20,745 nucleotides of DNA from an uncultured Flavobacteriales bacterium. Lineage in GTDB: Bacteria > Bacteroidota > Bacteroidia > Flavobacteriales > Crocinitomicaceae. A model generated the notes under the pieces. The model ran no database searches and was not told where the DNA came from. It saw only the letters and a program-made list of their open reading frames with translations. The DNA lies in the NCBI GenBank assembly GCA_946478775.1, contig CAMLDR010000068.1, forward strand, positions 1 to 20,745. Reading direction: 5' to 3'. The position numbers and the translations under genes were made by a program. Positions 1 through 8,055 of the stretch are shown here, piece after piece; positions within the stretch are counted from its first letter, which is position 1; every line of letters begins with the position of its first letter.

Positions 1-1
1 A

Positions 2-3000
2 GGTGTTATTTCTCCGACTTTCGTTGACATGGATAATGACGGTGATTTCGATATGATAGTAGGTAACCAGAGCGGCGAGTCAAACTATTTTGAAAATATC
101 GGAACAGCTGCGGATTTTGCTTTTGCTCCTCCTGTCACAGATAGTCCGTTCAACTTATACGATATCGGATACTGGTCGTCACCTACCTTCGCGGATTTGG
201 ATAACGACGGCGATCAGGATGTACTGATTGGAGAATACTTCGGTCCGATGTATTATTACACGAATATCGGAACGGCCTCAGCACCGAATTTCAGCTCTCT
301 GCAGACACTGCCTTTCGGGCTCTCGAATGTAGGGCTCCGCCCGAAGCCTGAATTCAACGATATGGATGGTGACGGCGACTTCGACATTCTGGTGGGTATA
401 GAAAACGGAAATCACATTTATTTCCAGAATACAGGAACAGCTTCGGCACCAGCGTTTACAACACCTGTAACCAATCCGTTTGGTTTGACAGCAACTACGG
501 TTGCTTATTCATCTCCTACTTTCGGCGATTTGGATTTTGACGGCGATACCGACATGATGAGCACGGATGACTCCGATATCTTCAGATACTTTGAAAATAC
601 GACTCCGGTGCCTATCCCTCCAACCCCTACCACTTCTTTAACGGAACAGGATTTACGCATTTGTTATGGGACCGGTGCTGTGTTAACCGCTAACGGTGTT
701 CCAACAGGAACCATTGGATGGTATGACGCACCGACCGGCGGTAACTGGATCGGAGGAGGTAATCCTTTTGTAACCAACCCGATAACTACAACTACCACAC
801 TTTATTTCCAGGACAGCACGAATGGCGGACCAAGCCCTTCGCGTGTGGGGATCACATTAACGGTTAACCAGCCTATTCCGGATCAGACATTCGAAGCAGC
901 GGACAATGCATTCTGCATAAGCGGCTCAACTCAGATAGATCTTGCCGCCACCGAATCAGGCACCAAATACTCCTTAGTCAATGAGTCGACCGGAGATCTT
1001 GTGGACGGACCTCTTACAGGAACCGGAGCAGGTTTATCCTTTAATACCGGAACAATCAATACAACTACTACTTACCACGTAATAGCTGAAAAGAATTTCC
1101 CTTATGACAATCAGGCCTTGGCATTTAACGGCGGATTAAACCAATACATCCTTGCCCCTGCAGCAATTAATTTGGAAAATCAATCTTTCACCATTGAATT
1201 TTGGGCACAAAGAACACCAAATGGCGCCGACAATTACGTGATTGGACAACATACCAATCAAACAGTTAACAATGCTTTGCATATTGGCTTCCGGTCCGGC
1301 AATAGTTTCACTTTTGCTTTTTACGGCAACGACCTGGATGTCTTTTCACCTGCAACAACAGATGGTATGTTACATCACTGGGCGTGTGTTTTTACTGCAA
1401 ACCAGGCAGGAACCAATCGTTTTATTTATTTAGACGGAGTACTTATTGCCAGCGATGCAGCCAGCAACTATACCGGAACCGGGCAACTTCACATCGGAAC
1501 CGGTTCATTTTCTTCTTCCTATTTTAACGGTACTTTAGATGAACTGCGTATTTGGAATACGGCTCGTACTCCAGCAGAAGTAGAACTTGATATGCTTGAG
1601 AACTGTCTTTCGGGAACTGAAACCGGTTTACTTGCTTATTACAAAATGAATGAAACAGGAGGAACTATTCTGAACGATCAGACAACCAACGGATACCACG
1701 GAACTTTGATGAATATGACTCCTGCAACAGCCTGGATTCCTGGAACAGCAGAATCTGCCTGTATGCAGGTTTGTCAACGAAATCTTTCCCAAACAGCTAC
1801 GGTAACAATCAATCAACCCATTACACACACTGAAACTATTTCGCTGTGCCCGGGTGAAAATTACACTTATGCAGACGGAACAGCAGTCAATTCAGTTATG
1901 ACAGCTGAATCACACATTAGTACTTTTACCGGAATGGCTTCAAACGGCTGCGATAGTATCCTTACTGAAAACCTAACTATCCTCCCGGTTGCGGCTGGTT
2001 CCTTTACGGCTACCATTTGTTATGAGGAAAGCATCACGATTAACGGAACGGTTTATCATGCTTCCAATCTGACAGGAACAGAAATATTTCCGAACGCCGG
2101 AGCAAACGGGTGTGATTCCGTTGTAACCATCAACCTCAGTTTGTTCCCGTATGTAGAACACGTAGTAACAACCTCCGTTTGTAACGATGAAACCATTACA
2201 GTAAACGGAACTGTTTACGGCGCTTCCAATCCTATAGGACTAGAAACATTCCAGAACGCAACAGCCAATGGCTGTGATTCAATCGTGGTAATCAATCTAA
2301 CGGTTCTTCCTGTTCTTGAAAGCACCATGACACCTATTATTTGTGCGGAAGAGAGCATTACTATTAACGGAACTGTTTACGATGCTTCCAATCCGACAGG
2401 AACAGAAGTCTTTACCGGAGCAAGCGGCTGCGATTCAACGGTTACTGTCAGTTTGAATGTGCTTCCCGCACTAACAAGCAGCTATTCTCCGATTGTCTGT
2501 ATGTATGATTCGATCGTAATCAACGGAACCACCTACAGTATTACCAATATGTTCGGTACAGAAGTTTATACGGGAGCAAACGGGTGTGACTCCACCGTAT
2601 CGATCTCCCTACTGGTTCCTGCAATCAATGGATTTGTCGCCGAAAACAGTACGACACTTACTGCTTTGCCCGGATATACTTACCAATGGATCAACTGCAG
2701 CACGAATCAAGCGATTTCAGGTGCTACTTCACAGTCATTTACAGCAACTTCAAACGGAAGTTACGCAGTAGTTTTAAATCAGGACGGCTGTTTGGATACT
2801 TCTCAATGTTATACAATAAGTACTGTGGGCTTAAATGAATTGAACCATTCGGCACTTACTCTTTACCCGAATCCAACAGAGAATAGTTTTACTATTTCGG
2901 GATTGGAAACACTTTCAGGTATTACAGCAATTCAGATCCTGGATTTGAACGGAAAACAAATCAGTATCCTGGAAAGCACTGTTTCGATCTGTGATGTTTC

Positions 3001-3079
3001 GACCTTAGAATCCGGAATGTACTATTTGAAAGTGATGCATACGAGTGGGACCGAGATTATCCGGTTTGTAAAGAAATAA
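2..3079 (+). CDS. Secreted FG-GAP/LamG/repeat protein with T9SS sorting domain (5' truncated by window)
   Basis: The reading frame is open at the left edge (codons begin at base 2, before the first ATG at 29), so the true start lies outside. Four FG-GAP/VCBS-like calcium-binding motifs of the form D-x-D-x-D-G-D-x-D occur near nt 26, 197, 359 and 527. Two Cys-containing Ig-like segments follow (about nt 650-1090), then a LamG/concanavalin-like domain (about 1110-1690; FTIEFWAQR, LRIWNTARTPAEVE, LLAYYKMNE). Four copies of a roughly 54-residue repeat with consensus C-x-x-(E/D)-(S/T)-I-x-(I/V)-NGT-x-Y and GCDS lie at about 2008-2620. From about 2861 a type A T9SS C-terminal sorting domain (LYPNPTENSFTISG) ends the protein. 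It should be exported by Sec, passed through T9SS and anchored or released at the cell surface. The architecture suggests adhesion or glycan binding; no catalytic domain is visible. Confidence is high for class, low for exact function. Confidence 0.93.
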   Translation, partial: GVISPTFVDMDNDGDFDMIVGNQSGESNYFENIGTAADFAFAPPVTDSPFNLYDIGYWSSPTFADLDNDGDQDVLIGEYFGPMYYYTNIGTASAPNFSSLQTLPFGLSNVGLRPKPEFNDMDGDGDFDILVGIENGNHIYFQNTGTASAPAFTTPVTNPFGLTATTVAYSSPTFGDLDFDGDTDMMSTDDSDIFRYFENTTPVPIPPTPTTSLTEQDLRICYGTGAVLTANGVPTGTIGWYDAPTGGNWIGGGNPFVTNPITTTTTLYFQDSTNGGPSPSRVGITLTVNQPIPDQTFEAADNAFCISGSTQIDLAATESGTKYSLVNESTGDLVDGPLTGTGAGLSFNTGTINTTTTYHVIAEKNFPYDNQALAFNGGLNQYILAPAAINLENQSFTIEFWAQRTPNGADNYVIGQHTNQTVNNALHIGFRSGNSFTFAFYGNDLDVFSPATTDGMLHHWACVFTANQAGTNRFIYLDGVLIASDAASNYTGTGQLHIGTGSFSSSYFNGTLDELRIWNTARTPAEVELDMLENCLSGTETGLLAYYKMNETGGTILNDQTTNGYHGTLMNMTPATAWIPGTAESACMQVCQRNLSQTATVTINQPITHTETISLCPGENYTYADGTAVNSVMTAESHISTFTGMASNGCDSILTENLTILPVAAGSFTATICYEESITINGTVYHASNLTGTEIFPNAGANGCDSVVTINLSLFPYVEHVVTTSVCNDETITVNGTVYGASNPIGLETFQNATANGCDSIVVINLTVLPVLESTMTPIICAEESITINGTVYDASNPTGTEVFTGASGCDSTVTVSLNVLPALTSSYSPIVCMYDSIVINGTTYSITNMFGTEVYTGANGCDSTVSISLLVPAINGFVAENSTTLTALPGYTYQWINCSTNQAISGATSQSFTATSNGSYAVVLNQDGCLDTSQCYTISTVGLNELNHSALTLYPNPTENSFTISGLETLSGITAIQILDLNGKQISILESTVSICDVSTLESGMYYLKVMHTSGTEIIRFVKK

Positions 3080-3125
3080 ACCAATAACCCTATAACTGCT
3101 CTACTACTTATAGCGTAAGAGAAAG

Positions 3126-3151
3126 ACCTCCGTTAACCACGGAGGTTTTTT
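3126..3151 (+). terminator. Rho-independent terminator of the T9SS protein gene
   Basis: An 8-bp perfect stem (ACCTCCGT, 3126-3133, with ACGGAGGT, 3139-3146) with a 5-nt loop is followed by five T. It lies 46 bp after the stop codon at 3079. The same sequence, differing by one base in the loop, recurs in opposite orientation at 3822-3848. Confidence 0.85.
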
Positions 3152-3821
3152 GTTGAATCAAAATCCTGAAACGTCTAACATACCAATTCAATAACAGCGT
3201 TGTCCGGTTAAATTTCCAACACCCTCTAACAATTACCTCTCACTTTTTTCCAAGGCAAAAAAAGTAAGCAAAAATGCCTTTACCCAATTACAGCATTCAG
3301 CCATCCAACCGTTGTGGACCAATCCACGGAAAGACGGGATCAGGATCCAAAGTGCTATCCCACAGCAGTTTTACAAACACTGTGGGATAGCACTTTCCGG
3401 GATTGATAACCGCACCGGTTGGATGGCATTTTTCTTCGGACATCCGGAAGGTCGTCTGACGATTTGGTAATTCTATAAAATTTCTCCGGTCGTGTAATTG
3501 GGCGTTGTGTCCGCTAGGATTGATAATTCAAATAAGAATCAAACCTTCATCCCGAAAAGTAAGCTCCCTATATTTGAATCGTGTCTAAAAACACCATCGA
3601 ATAAGGATTAGAACAACTAAAAATTATTTTCACCGGACAACAATGACTCAATAATTATCATTTCACCATTGATAACCACACTACTATTCCAATCAAAAGA
3701 ATGGTGACTTTAGAAGAGAATGGCGATTTCAAGACATTTCTCCGACAAGAAACTCACGCGAAAGAGATTGTTACCAGTTGATTTTCAGGCAAAATTTCCT
3801 TCAAATTAAAATCATTACAAG
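3152..3821. other. Gene-poor interval, no convincing CDS
   Basis: This 670-bp stretch between two inverted terminator-like hairpins has no convincing gene. A nested inverted repeat occupies 3283-3502. An unsupported open stretch at 3647-3781 (+) encodes a short protein-like tail containing MVTLEENGDFKTFLRQ; its only ATG (3701) would give 26 residues. It could be a gene remnant, but I do not recognise a family. Confidence 0.5.
3283..3502. repeat. Large nested inverted repeat (possible MITE or structured RNA)
   Basis: Three nested pairs of perfect inverted arms are visible. The inner pair is 17 bp (3349-3365 with 3380-3396; core AGTGCTATCCCACAG) around a 14-nt loop. The middle pair is 12 bp (GCCATCCAACCG, 3300-3311, with 3416-3427). 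The outer pair is 9 bp (CCCAATTAC, 3283-3291, with 3494-3502). A fourth pair, AAAAATGCC (3270-3278) with 3425-3433, overlaps the middle arm. No transposase is present. The structure could be a non-autonomous mobile element, an interspersed palindromic repeat, or a folded transcript. Confidence 0.6.
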
Positions 3822-3849
3822 AAAAAAACCTCCGAGGTTAACGGAGGTT
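3822..3849 (-). terminator. Terminator-like hairpin, inverted copy of the one at 3126
   Basis: The stem AACCTCCG/CGGAGGTT (3827-3834 with 3842-3849) has a 7-nt loop. It is flanked by A and T runs on both sides, so it could work on either strand. Read on the minus strand, it matches the terminator at 3126-3151 at 25 of 26 positions, including the T tract. It would stop leftward transcription into the 3152-3821 interval. Confidence 0.6.
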
Positions 3850-3953
3850 TTTTGTTTTTTACATCCTCATTATAACATGATCTTTCCGAGGATGCAACTT
3901 TACGCAAGTGTTAGTGGATAGTATTTTAAGTATCTATTATAGGTTCTGTTTTT

Positions 3954-3982
3954 AAAAAAGCAGAGGTCGCTACTACCTCTGC
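3954..3982 (-). terminator. Rho-independent terminator of the 4054-4482 gene
   Basis: On the minus strand, GCAGAGGT (3982-3975) pairs perfectly with ACCTCTGC (3967-3960) across a 7-nt loop. Six T follow (3959-3954). It lies about 70 bp after the stop codon of the minus-strand gene ending at 4054. Confidence 0.85.
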
Positions 3983-4053
3983 CTTTTCTGTGAAAAGCTA
4001 ACATTAGGCGCTTTTGTAGTTTTTGTTTCAGTGAATAGCGGTGGTATTTACTT

Positions 4054-4482
4054 TTACATTGCGGCTCTTTCGTTATTAATTTCTTGTTGTAGTATATTGA
4101 TTGCACCTTTCAACTGATGAATGTAACTCCTGCTCGGGAACTGATCAATGATCAATTCGGGGAAATCTGAAGGTATATCCATGCCGTTTGCATAATGCAG
4201 GTATAACACGTAATAATTCTTTAAATATTCATTCTGAATAGCCAAATAAGTATTGATCGTATTCATTTTATTGGTTATTTCGGTCATCAGCAATTGCTTG
4301 TGAGATCTGTCAGGAAACTTATTCAGATACTTCTCATGAAAATGGAAGGGTAACATTTCTCCGCGGGAATAATGCCAGTACAATTCAAAATAAGCCTCTA
4401 AATCTCTGATCTCCGTCAGCACCTTTTTGGCATCCGGAAGAGGCGAAAGTCTTATGTCTGTAAGTAATTCCATTTTCTTCAT
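4054..4482 (-). CDS. Uncharacterised small protein with an internal tandem duplication
   Basis: This cytoplasmic-looking protein is 142 aa from the ATG at 4482. The frame extends upstream only to a TTG at 4533, and a -7-like box at 4516-4523 lies inside that extension, so I prefer the ATG; a second in-frame ATG follows at 4473. I do not recognise a family. The body is two diverged copies of a segment of about 46 residues, offset by 59 residues (residues 31-76 and 90-135 of the 142-aa form). They share Y-x-x-LY-x-HY-x-x-G-x-x-x-P-x-x-F-x-E, then FP-x-RS, then a hydrophobic helix. No signal peptide or membrane segment is seen. It lies 180 bp downstream of a LytTR response regulator on the same strand, but the gap, the possible own promoter and the own terminator suggest separate transcription. 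Function unknown. Confidence 0.72.
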   Translation of the reverse strand: MKKMELLTDIRLSPLPDAKKVLTEIRDLEAYFELYWHYSRGEMLPFHFHEKYLNKFPDRSHKQLLMTEITNKMNTINTYLAIQNEYLKNYYVLYLHYANGMDIPSDFPELIIDQFPSRSYIHQLKGAINILQQEINNERAAM

Positions 4483-4515
4483 TTTATCAGTCAGCAATTG
4501 CGTTGTTGACTGGAA

Positions 4516-4523
4516 CAAGTATA
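4516..4523 (-). promoter_or_regulatory. Possible -7 box for the 4054-4482 gene
   Basis: On the minus strand TATACTTG matches the Bacteroidota -7 consensus TAnnTTTG at all but one defined base. It lies 34 bp upstream of the ATG at 4482. No clear TTTG is present at the -33 position, so the call is weak. Confidence 0.3.
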
Positions 4524-4624
4524 GGATACTCAAGGACGCGATTCCGGCAGAATGTCACGAAACACGAAATAAATGTCATGAAAAACCCAAAACAGGGCAT
4601 GAACTATTCCAGCGAAACATCATT

Positions 4625-4658
4625 CTTCATTTACCAAACGTTACACTGATAAATGAAG
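4625..4658 (-). terminator. Hairpin just after the response regulator stop codon
   Basis: CTTCATTTA (4625-4633) and TAAATGAAG (4650-4658) form a perfect 9-bp inverted repeat with a 16-nt loop. It begins 4 nt downstream of the stop codon at 4663 on the minus strand. No T tract follows, so it may be an attenuating or mRNA-stabilising hairpin rather than a true terminator. Confidence 0.35.
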
Positions 4659-4662
4659 TCGT

Positions 4663-5409
4663 CTACTTAATAACTTTGAATTGGTTCAGGACTTCTTTGT
4701 AATGGTCACTGATGGGAATCACTGATTTATTGCTCATAACCAATAAACCGTCGGAAGGTTGGATCTCTTCGATCTCATGCACATTGACAATGTGATTGCG
4801 GTGTACCCGATAAAATTTAGATGGATCGAGCAGGTTGATCACTTTGGTAAGGGAAATCTGGATGACAAACTTTTCCACTCCTACAAAAATAGAACAGTAG
4901 CGCTCCTCTACTTCGATGTTGATGATGTCGGAGACTGCCACTTTTTTGAGTGAATCTTTTTTCTTGATAAACAGAAACTCATCACTGATAACCGTATCTT
5001 CTTCGTCACTTTGAAAGATATCCGGCTGTTCGTAGAACTTTTCGATAGCCATTTCCAGGGCATAAAGCACTTCCAGCGGATTAAACGGCTTCAACAAAAA
5101 GCTATAGGGCTTGGTGAGTTTTGCCCGTTCAAAAATGGTGCGGTCAGTGGAACTGGTTAAAAACACAAAAGGTCTTGCAGATTGGGGAACGTTGTTCAGT
5201 GTTTCGGCAAAAGTGATGCCTTCCGGAATACCGTTCAAAAAAATATCGATGACCACCACATCGACTTTGTTAGTATAAAACAGCTGTAAAGCTTCCTGGT
5301 GAGATCTTGCTATTCCCACAATATCAAACTGACTTTCAGTTAGTGTAGCTATCAATTTATCGCTTTCTGCAACCGTATCTTCAACTATCAGGACCTTAAT
5401 TTTTTCCAT
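4663..5409 (-). CDS. LytTR-family response regulator
   Basis: This is a two-domain response regulator of 248 aa from the ATG at 5409; a GTG two codons upstream (5415) is possible. The N-terminal receiver has the expected acidic pair (VED, E10-D11), phospho-acceptor D55 (VVVIDIF), T85-S86 and the conserved lysine K107 (LLKPF). After an acidic linker, a C-terminal LytTR DNA-binding domain spans about residues 145-245 (FYRVHRNHIVNV is characteristic). It should bind promoter DNA as a phosphorylated dimer. Its start overlaps the end of the histidine kinase gene by 14 bp, indicating translational coupling and a cognate pair. All key receiver residues are present, so it should be functional. Target genes cannot be read from the sequence. 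Confidence 0.93.
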   Translation of the reverse strand: MEKIKVLIVEDTVAESDKLIATLTESQFDIVGIARSHQEALQLFYTNKVDVVVIDIFLNGIPEGITFAETLNNVPQSARPFVFLTSSTDRTIFERAKLTKPYSFLLKPFNPLEVLYALEMAIEKFYEQPDIFQSDEEDTVISDEFLFIKKKDSLKKVAVSDIINIEVEERYCSIFVGVEKFVIQISLTKVINLLDPSKFYRVHRNHIVNVHEIEEIQPSDGLLVMSNKSVIPISDHYKEVLNQFKVIK

Positions 5410-7159
5410 CTGCACGTTTCTTTAGGGTAACGATCATCTTCGTTCCCTCATTTTGTCGACTCCAAATATCCAACTTCCCGGCGTTTTTTGCTAGCATTGC
5501 CTGACATAAATTCATTCCCAATCCGGAACCGATTGTTTTTTCATGGTCTTTTTTGGTCAATTGAGGCGAATCACTGAGCAGTTTCAGACGGGTTTCTTCC
5601 GACATTCCTTTCCCGGTATCTTTCCACTCGAAACAAACCTCATCCTCGTTCTCATTCTCCAGGCTCACACTGATAATTGCCCCGGGATCTGAAAATTTGA
5701 TGCTGTTGTCCATGAAATTCCGCAAAACGATCTTCAGAGATTCCGCATCTACAAATACCTTTACCGATTTTGGAAGTGTATTTTCAAAAGTCATTTCCTT
5801 TTGGTTCAAAACTCCCCTGAAATTATATGCCACCTGGTCAATGAGCATACTCAAACGGTGTTCCTCCGGTCTGAAATAACCTCCTTCTGTTTGCAAAAGT
5901 GCCCAATTCAATAAATTGTCGAGCATATTGTAAGTGTTCGTTGCAATCACACTGTTTTCTTCCAGTTGATTTTCCAGGCTGGCATAATCCTGCTTTTCAA
6001 CACTGTCTTTCAATTTGGAATTACTGACACTCAGGGCATGCACGGAAGACCGCAGATCATGGCTCACGATGGAAAACAACTGATCTTTTGTTGCATTCAA
6101 TAGGTCGAGTTCCTGCTTCTGACGCAAAATAACCCTGGAACGCAGTACATTCTGGCGGTAAAAGTAAATTCCGAAAATCAATATGGCAGCGAGCAATATA
6201 GCTACCACCAAATAAGCCGTTAATCTTGCCTGCTTCAATTTATTCTCCGTTTCCAAAAGTTCTACCTGCTGTTGTTTGTGCGCTACGGCAAGTTTTTTCT
6301 CGATTTGGGCAACTTCGTAAATTTTGTTTTGATCGTTGAGGGAATCATTCCATTCTTCGTATTCTTTCCTGTATTTCAAAGCCAGGTCGTAGCGTTTTCT
6401 ATTCTCCTCTACCACCGCCATGTTATTCGCCAAACTCAATTTAACGTCTATTGATCCGAATTTTTTAGATAAGTGATATGCTTTTTCATAATAGGCCACA
6501 GCTTTTTCATCTAGATATTGCTCGTAGTAAACACTTCCTAAATCCGTATATGCATTGGTAAGTACCCCATAATCCTTTCGTTCTTTGATTTTTTGGATCG
6601 CCCGAATCAGATATTTCTCCGCCTTGACATAGTCCTCCAAGTGAAAATAACAGACTCCAGTATTGTGGAATAAAGCATCCATACGGATTGTTTGAATATT
6701 TTTTTGATCAATGGTATCAATGCTTTTGAATAAACTCAAAGCCTTTTCATATTCTTGCTGTGAAAGAAAGATCCCACCTTTATTGAAACGAACCATGGTA
6801 ATGAATTCAAAGTCCTTTCGCACCCGATTAAATTCTTTTAAGGCATATTTAAAGAGTGCTTTTCTGTGAAAGGCTTCTGCTCGGTAATAATGGATAAAAT
6901 CGAGCAGCTTAGGATCTTTAACCTGCTGCAGGCATTTTTGGGTATTAACCAAAACAGAATCCCAATTCTCCTCTTGTGCAAAAGCAATAGCATTCCTTAA
7001 AAATACTACTTTATATTCTTTGGCTAATAATCCGGCTTTTTGATCAATGAAATGATTATTTCCCTTATCTCGCTTCGCAAATGAGTGAAAGGAAATGAAA
7101 AAAAGTGCCCCGAGCAGAGACACTTTTGTATAGTTTAAGTATTTACTCAAATTGGACAT
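5396..7159 (-). CDS. TPR-containing membrane sensor histidine kinase
   Basis: The 587-aa protein starts with a signal peptide-like segment (residues 1-28). A long TPR-type helical region of about residues 50-275, predicted periplasmic, follows. A coiled coil, one membrane span (about 313-335), a dimerisation/H-box region (SIVSHDLRS, H367) and a HATPase_c domain come next. ATP-binding motifs are visible: N-box NFMDNSIKFS (N485), G1 DTGKGM (D514), G2 GSGLGM (544-549). It should autophosphorylate at H367 and pass phosphate to the LytTR regulator encoded next, whose start overlaps its stop. Its own ATG lies 4 bp after the stop of the 141-aa gene upstream, so three genes form a tight operon. The HisKA-type H-box differs from the LytS-type kinases usually paired with LytTR regulators. 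The TPR region suggests a protein or peptide signal, which is inference. Confidence 0.93.
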   Translation of the reverse strand: MSNLSKYLNYTKVSLLGALFFISFHSFAKRDKGNNHFIDQKAGLLAKEYKVVFLRNAIAFAQEENWDSVLVNTQKCLQQVKDPKLLDFIHYYRAEAFHRKALFKYALKEFNRVRKDFEFITMVRFNKGGIFLSQQEYEKALSLFKSIDTIDQKNIQTIRMDALFHNTGVCYFHLEDYVKAEKYLIRAIQKIKERKDYGVLTNAYTDLGSVYYEQYLDEKAVAYYEKAYHLSKKFGSIDVKLSLANNMAVVEENRKRYDLALKYRKEYEEWNDSLNDQNKIYEVAQIEKKLAVAHKQQQVELLETENKLKQARLTAYLVVAILLAAILIFGIYFYRQNVLRSRVILRQKQELDLLNATKDQLFSIVSHDLRSSVHALSVSNSKLKDSVEKQDYASLENQLEENSVIATNTYNMLDNLLNWALLQTEGGYFRPEEHRLSMLIDQVAYNFRGVLNQKEMTFENTLPKSVKVFVDAESLKIVLRNFMDNSIKFSDPGAIISVSLENENEDEVCFEWKDTGKGMSEETRLKLLSDSPQLTKKDHEKTIGSGLGMNLCQAMLAKNAGKLDIWSRQNEGTKMIVTLKKRADGKN

Positions 7160-7163
7160 TTTC

Positions 7164-7589
7164 TTAATCCTCGGTAGTTCTAACTGTAGTCAGCAGGCCT
7201 CTCGAAGATTTCGGTCCAACAGTATTTACCATTAAGCTATATATTGACAAAATGGCGCCCAAATCAATTCCGGCTCCGCCTGCATCCAGGGCACTTGCTC
7301 TAAACCAGCAGGTCAAAGGAATGGACCTGACTGACGACGTTGAAGTGTAAACTGCATAAAAACACAATTTATTTGGCTCTAGAGCAGAATAAAATTGATT
7401 GATCGTTAGTTCATTCGGATTTAAATCTGAAGGAATCATTAATGTGAATGATACCGTTAAATTTCCTGAAACTGTGTTATATACAGCATCAACACCGGTC
7501 GGATCGTCCAAATAGGGGGAACTTGCAGGCAAGATAGGCAACAAAACGGGAACAACCGTGTAAGTTTGTGTGGTGACTTCTGGATCCAT
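7164..7589 (-). CDS. Uncharacterised 141-aa protein, first gene of the kinase/regulator operon
   Basis: I do not recognise a family. The ATG at 7589 is the only sensible start. The product has no signal peptide or membrane span. It is rich in Ser, Thr, Pro and hydrophobic residues, with a beta-strand-like pattern (GNLTVSFTLMIPSDL, KLCFYAVYTSTSS) and a Gly-rich stretch (LDAGGAGIDLGAIL), suggesting a small beta-fold. It ends 4 bp before the start of the TPR histidine kinase, so it is almost certainly co-transcribed with kinase and regulator. It may be a target, partner or ligand of that system; this rests on position only. About 25 bp upstream on the minus strand there is a CATATTTG, one base off the -7 consensus, with no -33 element. 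Confidence 0.75.
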   Translation of the reverse strand: MDPEVTTQTYTVVPVLLPILPASSPYLDDPTGVDAVYNTVSGNLTVSFTLMIPSDLNPNELTINQFYSALEPNKLCFYAVYTSTSSVRSIPLTCWFRASALDAGGAGIDLGAILSIYSLMVNTVGPKSSRGLLTTVRTTED

Positions 7590-7902
7590 AAAACGCTTTT
7601 TTTAGTTAAGATAAAAGTTAGTAAATCAAATATGCCTTTTTTTAAGCAAAAAAGAAAGTTATTTTCCTGAAAAGGCTGAATTATTTTGTTTTCCTCCCAT
7701 TCAAATACAAATCAATCTATCGGCTTTTAAAATTAGAAGAAATTTTGCTTGAAACCCCTTGAAAAACCCATTAATCTTTTTTTACTAAACATTTTGTCTC
7801 TAAAATCACTGATCGGAAATCACTGACGAGTGAATTCACGTCGTTCACTCAATTTTAAGCGTTATTGGTCATCTTTTTATCCTTTAAAAAAGGCAAACTC
7901 CG
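7590..7902. other. Intergenic region with small repeats upstream of the 141-aa gene
   Basis: No coding frame is convincing. The stretch is AT-rich. It contains a direct repeat AATCACTGA at 7804-7812 and 7818-7826 (14-bp period), followed by a 7-bp hairpin GAGTGAA/TTCACTC (7828-7834 with 7844-7850). These could be a regulator binding area, but no protein can be assigned to them. Confidence 0.35.
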
Positions 7903-8032
7903 TAATTTTGAACCCGAAAGACTTATAGCGTACGCCTCGGCGGATTTCTTTCCGGATTACAACTTATACTGGCAACTTCTTGCCTAATTGAAAAATGCCA
8001 TGATCTCCCATCAGATTGTGGCATTTTATTTT
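7903..8032 (+). ncRNA. Candidate small RNA (promoter-like box to terminator)
   Basis: TAATTTTG at 7903-7910 fits the Bacteroidota -7 consensus exactly. About 80 bp on, a 15-bp stem (7992-8006 with 8013-8027, two G-U pairs) with a 6-nt loop is followed by ATTTTT. No open frame lies between. The predicted transcript would be about 115 nt. Against it: no TTTG is present at the -33 position, and the hairpin may simply terminate the minus-strand gene ending at 8056. Confidence 0.3.
7992..8027 (-). terminator. Terminator hairpin downstream of the HMA membrane protein gene
   Basis: A 15-bp stem with a 6-nt loop has A runs on the left and T runs on the right, so it can act in both directions. On the minus strand it lies 29 bp after the stop at 8056 and ends in TGGCATTTTT. 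It also closes the candidate plus-strand small RNA. Confidence 0.65.
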
Positions 8033-8055
8033 TAACTGCTAAGCGCTATTTGAAC

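Noticed and set aside
3494..3520. GTAATTGGGCGTTGTGTCCG looked like an integron attC core
   Set aside because: It does not fit the GTTRRRY core, and no integrase or cassette array is present.
3900..4106. Minus-strand 68-codon open frame downstream of the duplicated small protein
   Set aside because: It spans the terminator at 3954-3982, overlaps the end of the better gene, and has a Lys/Tyr-rich composition typical of AT-rich non-coding DNA.
4427..4702. Plus-strand 91-codon open frame between the small protein and the response regulator
   Set aside because: It overlaps two minus-strand genes, has no recognisable domain, and reads through the post-regulator hairpin.
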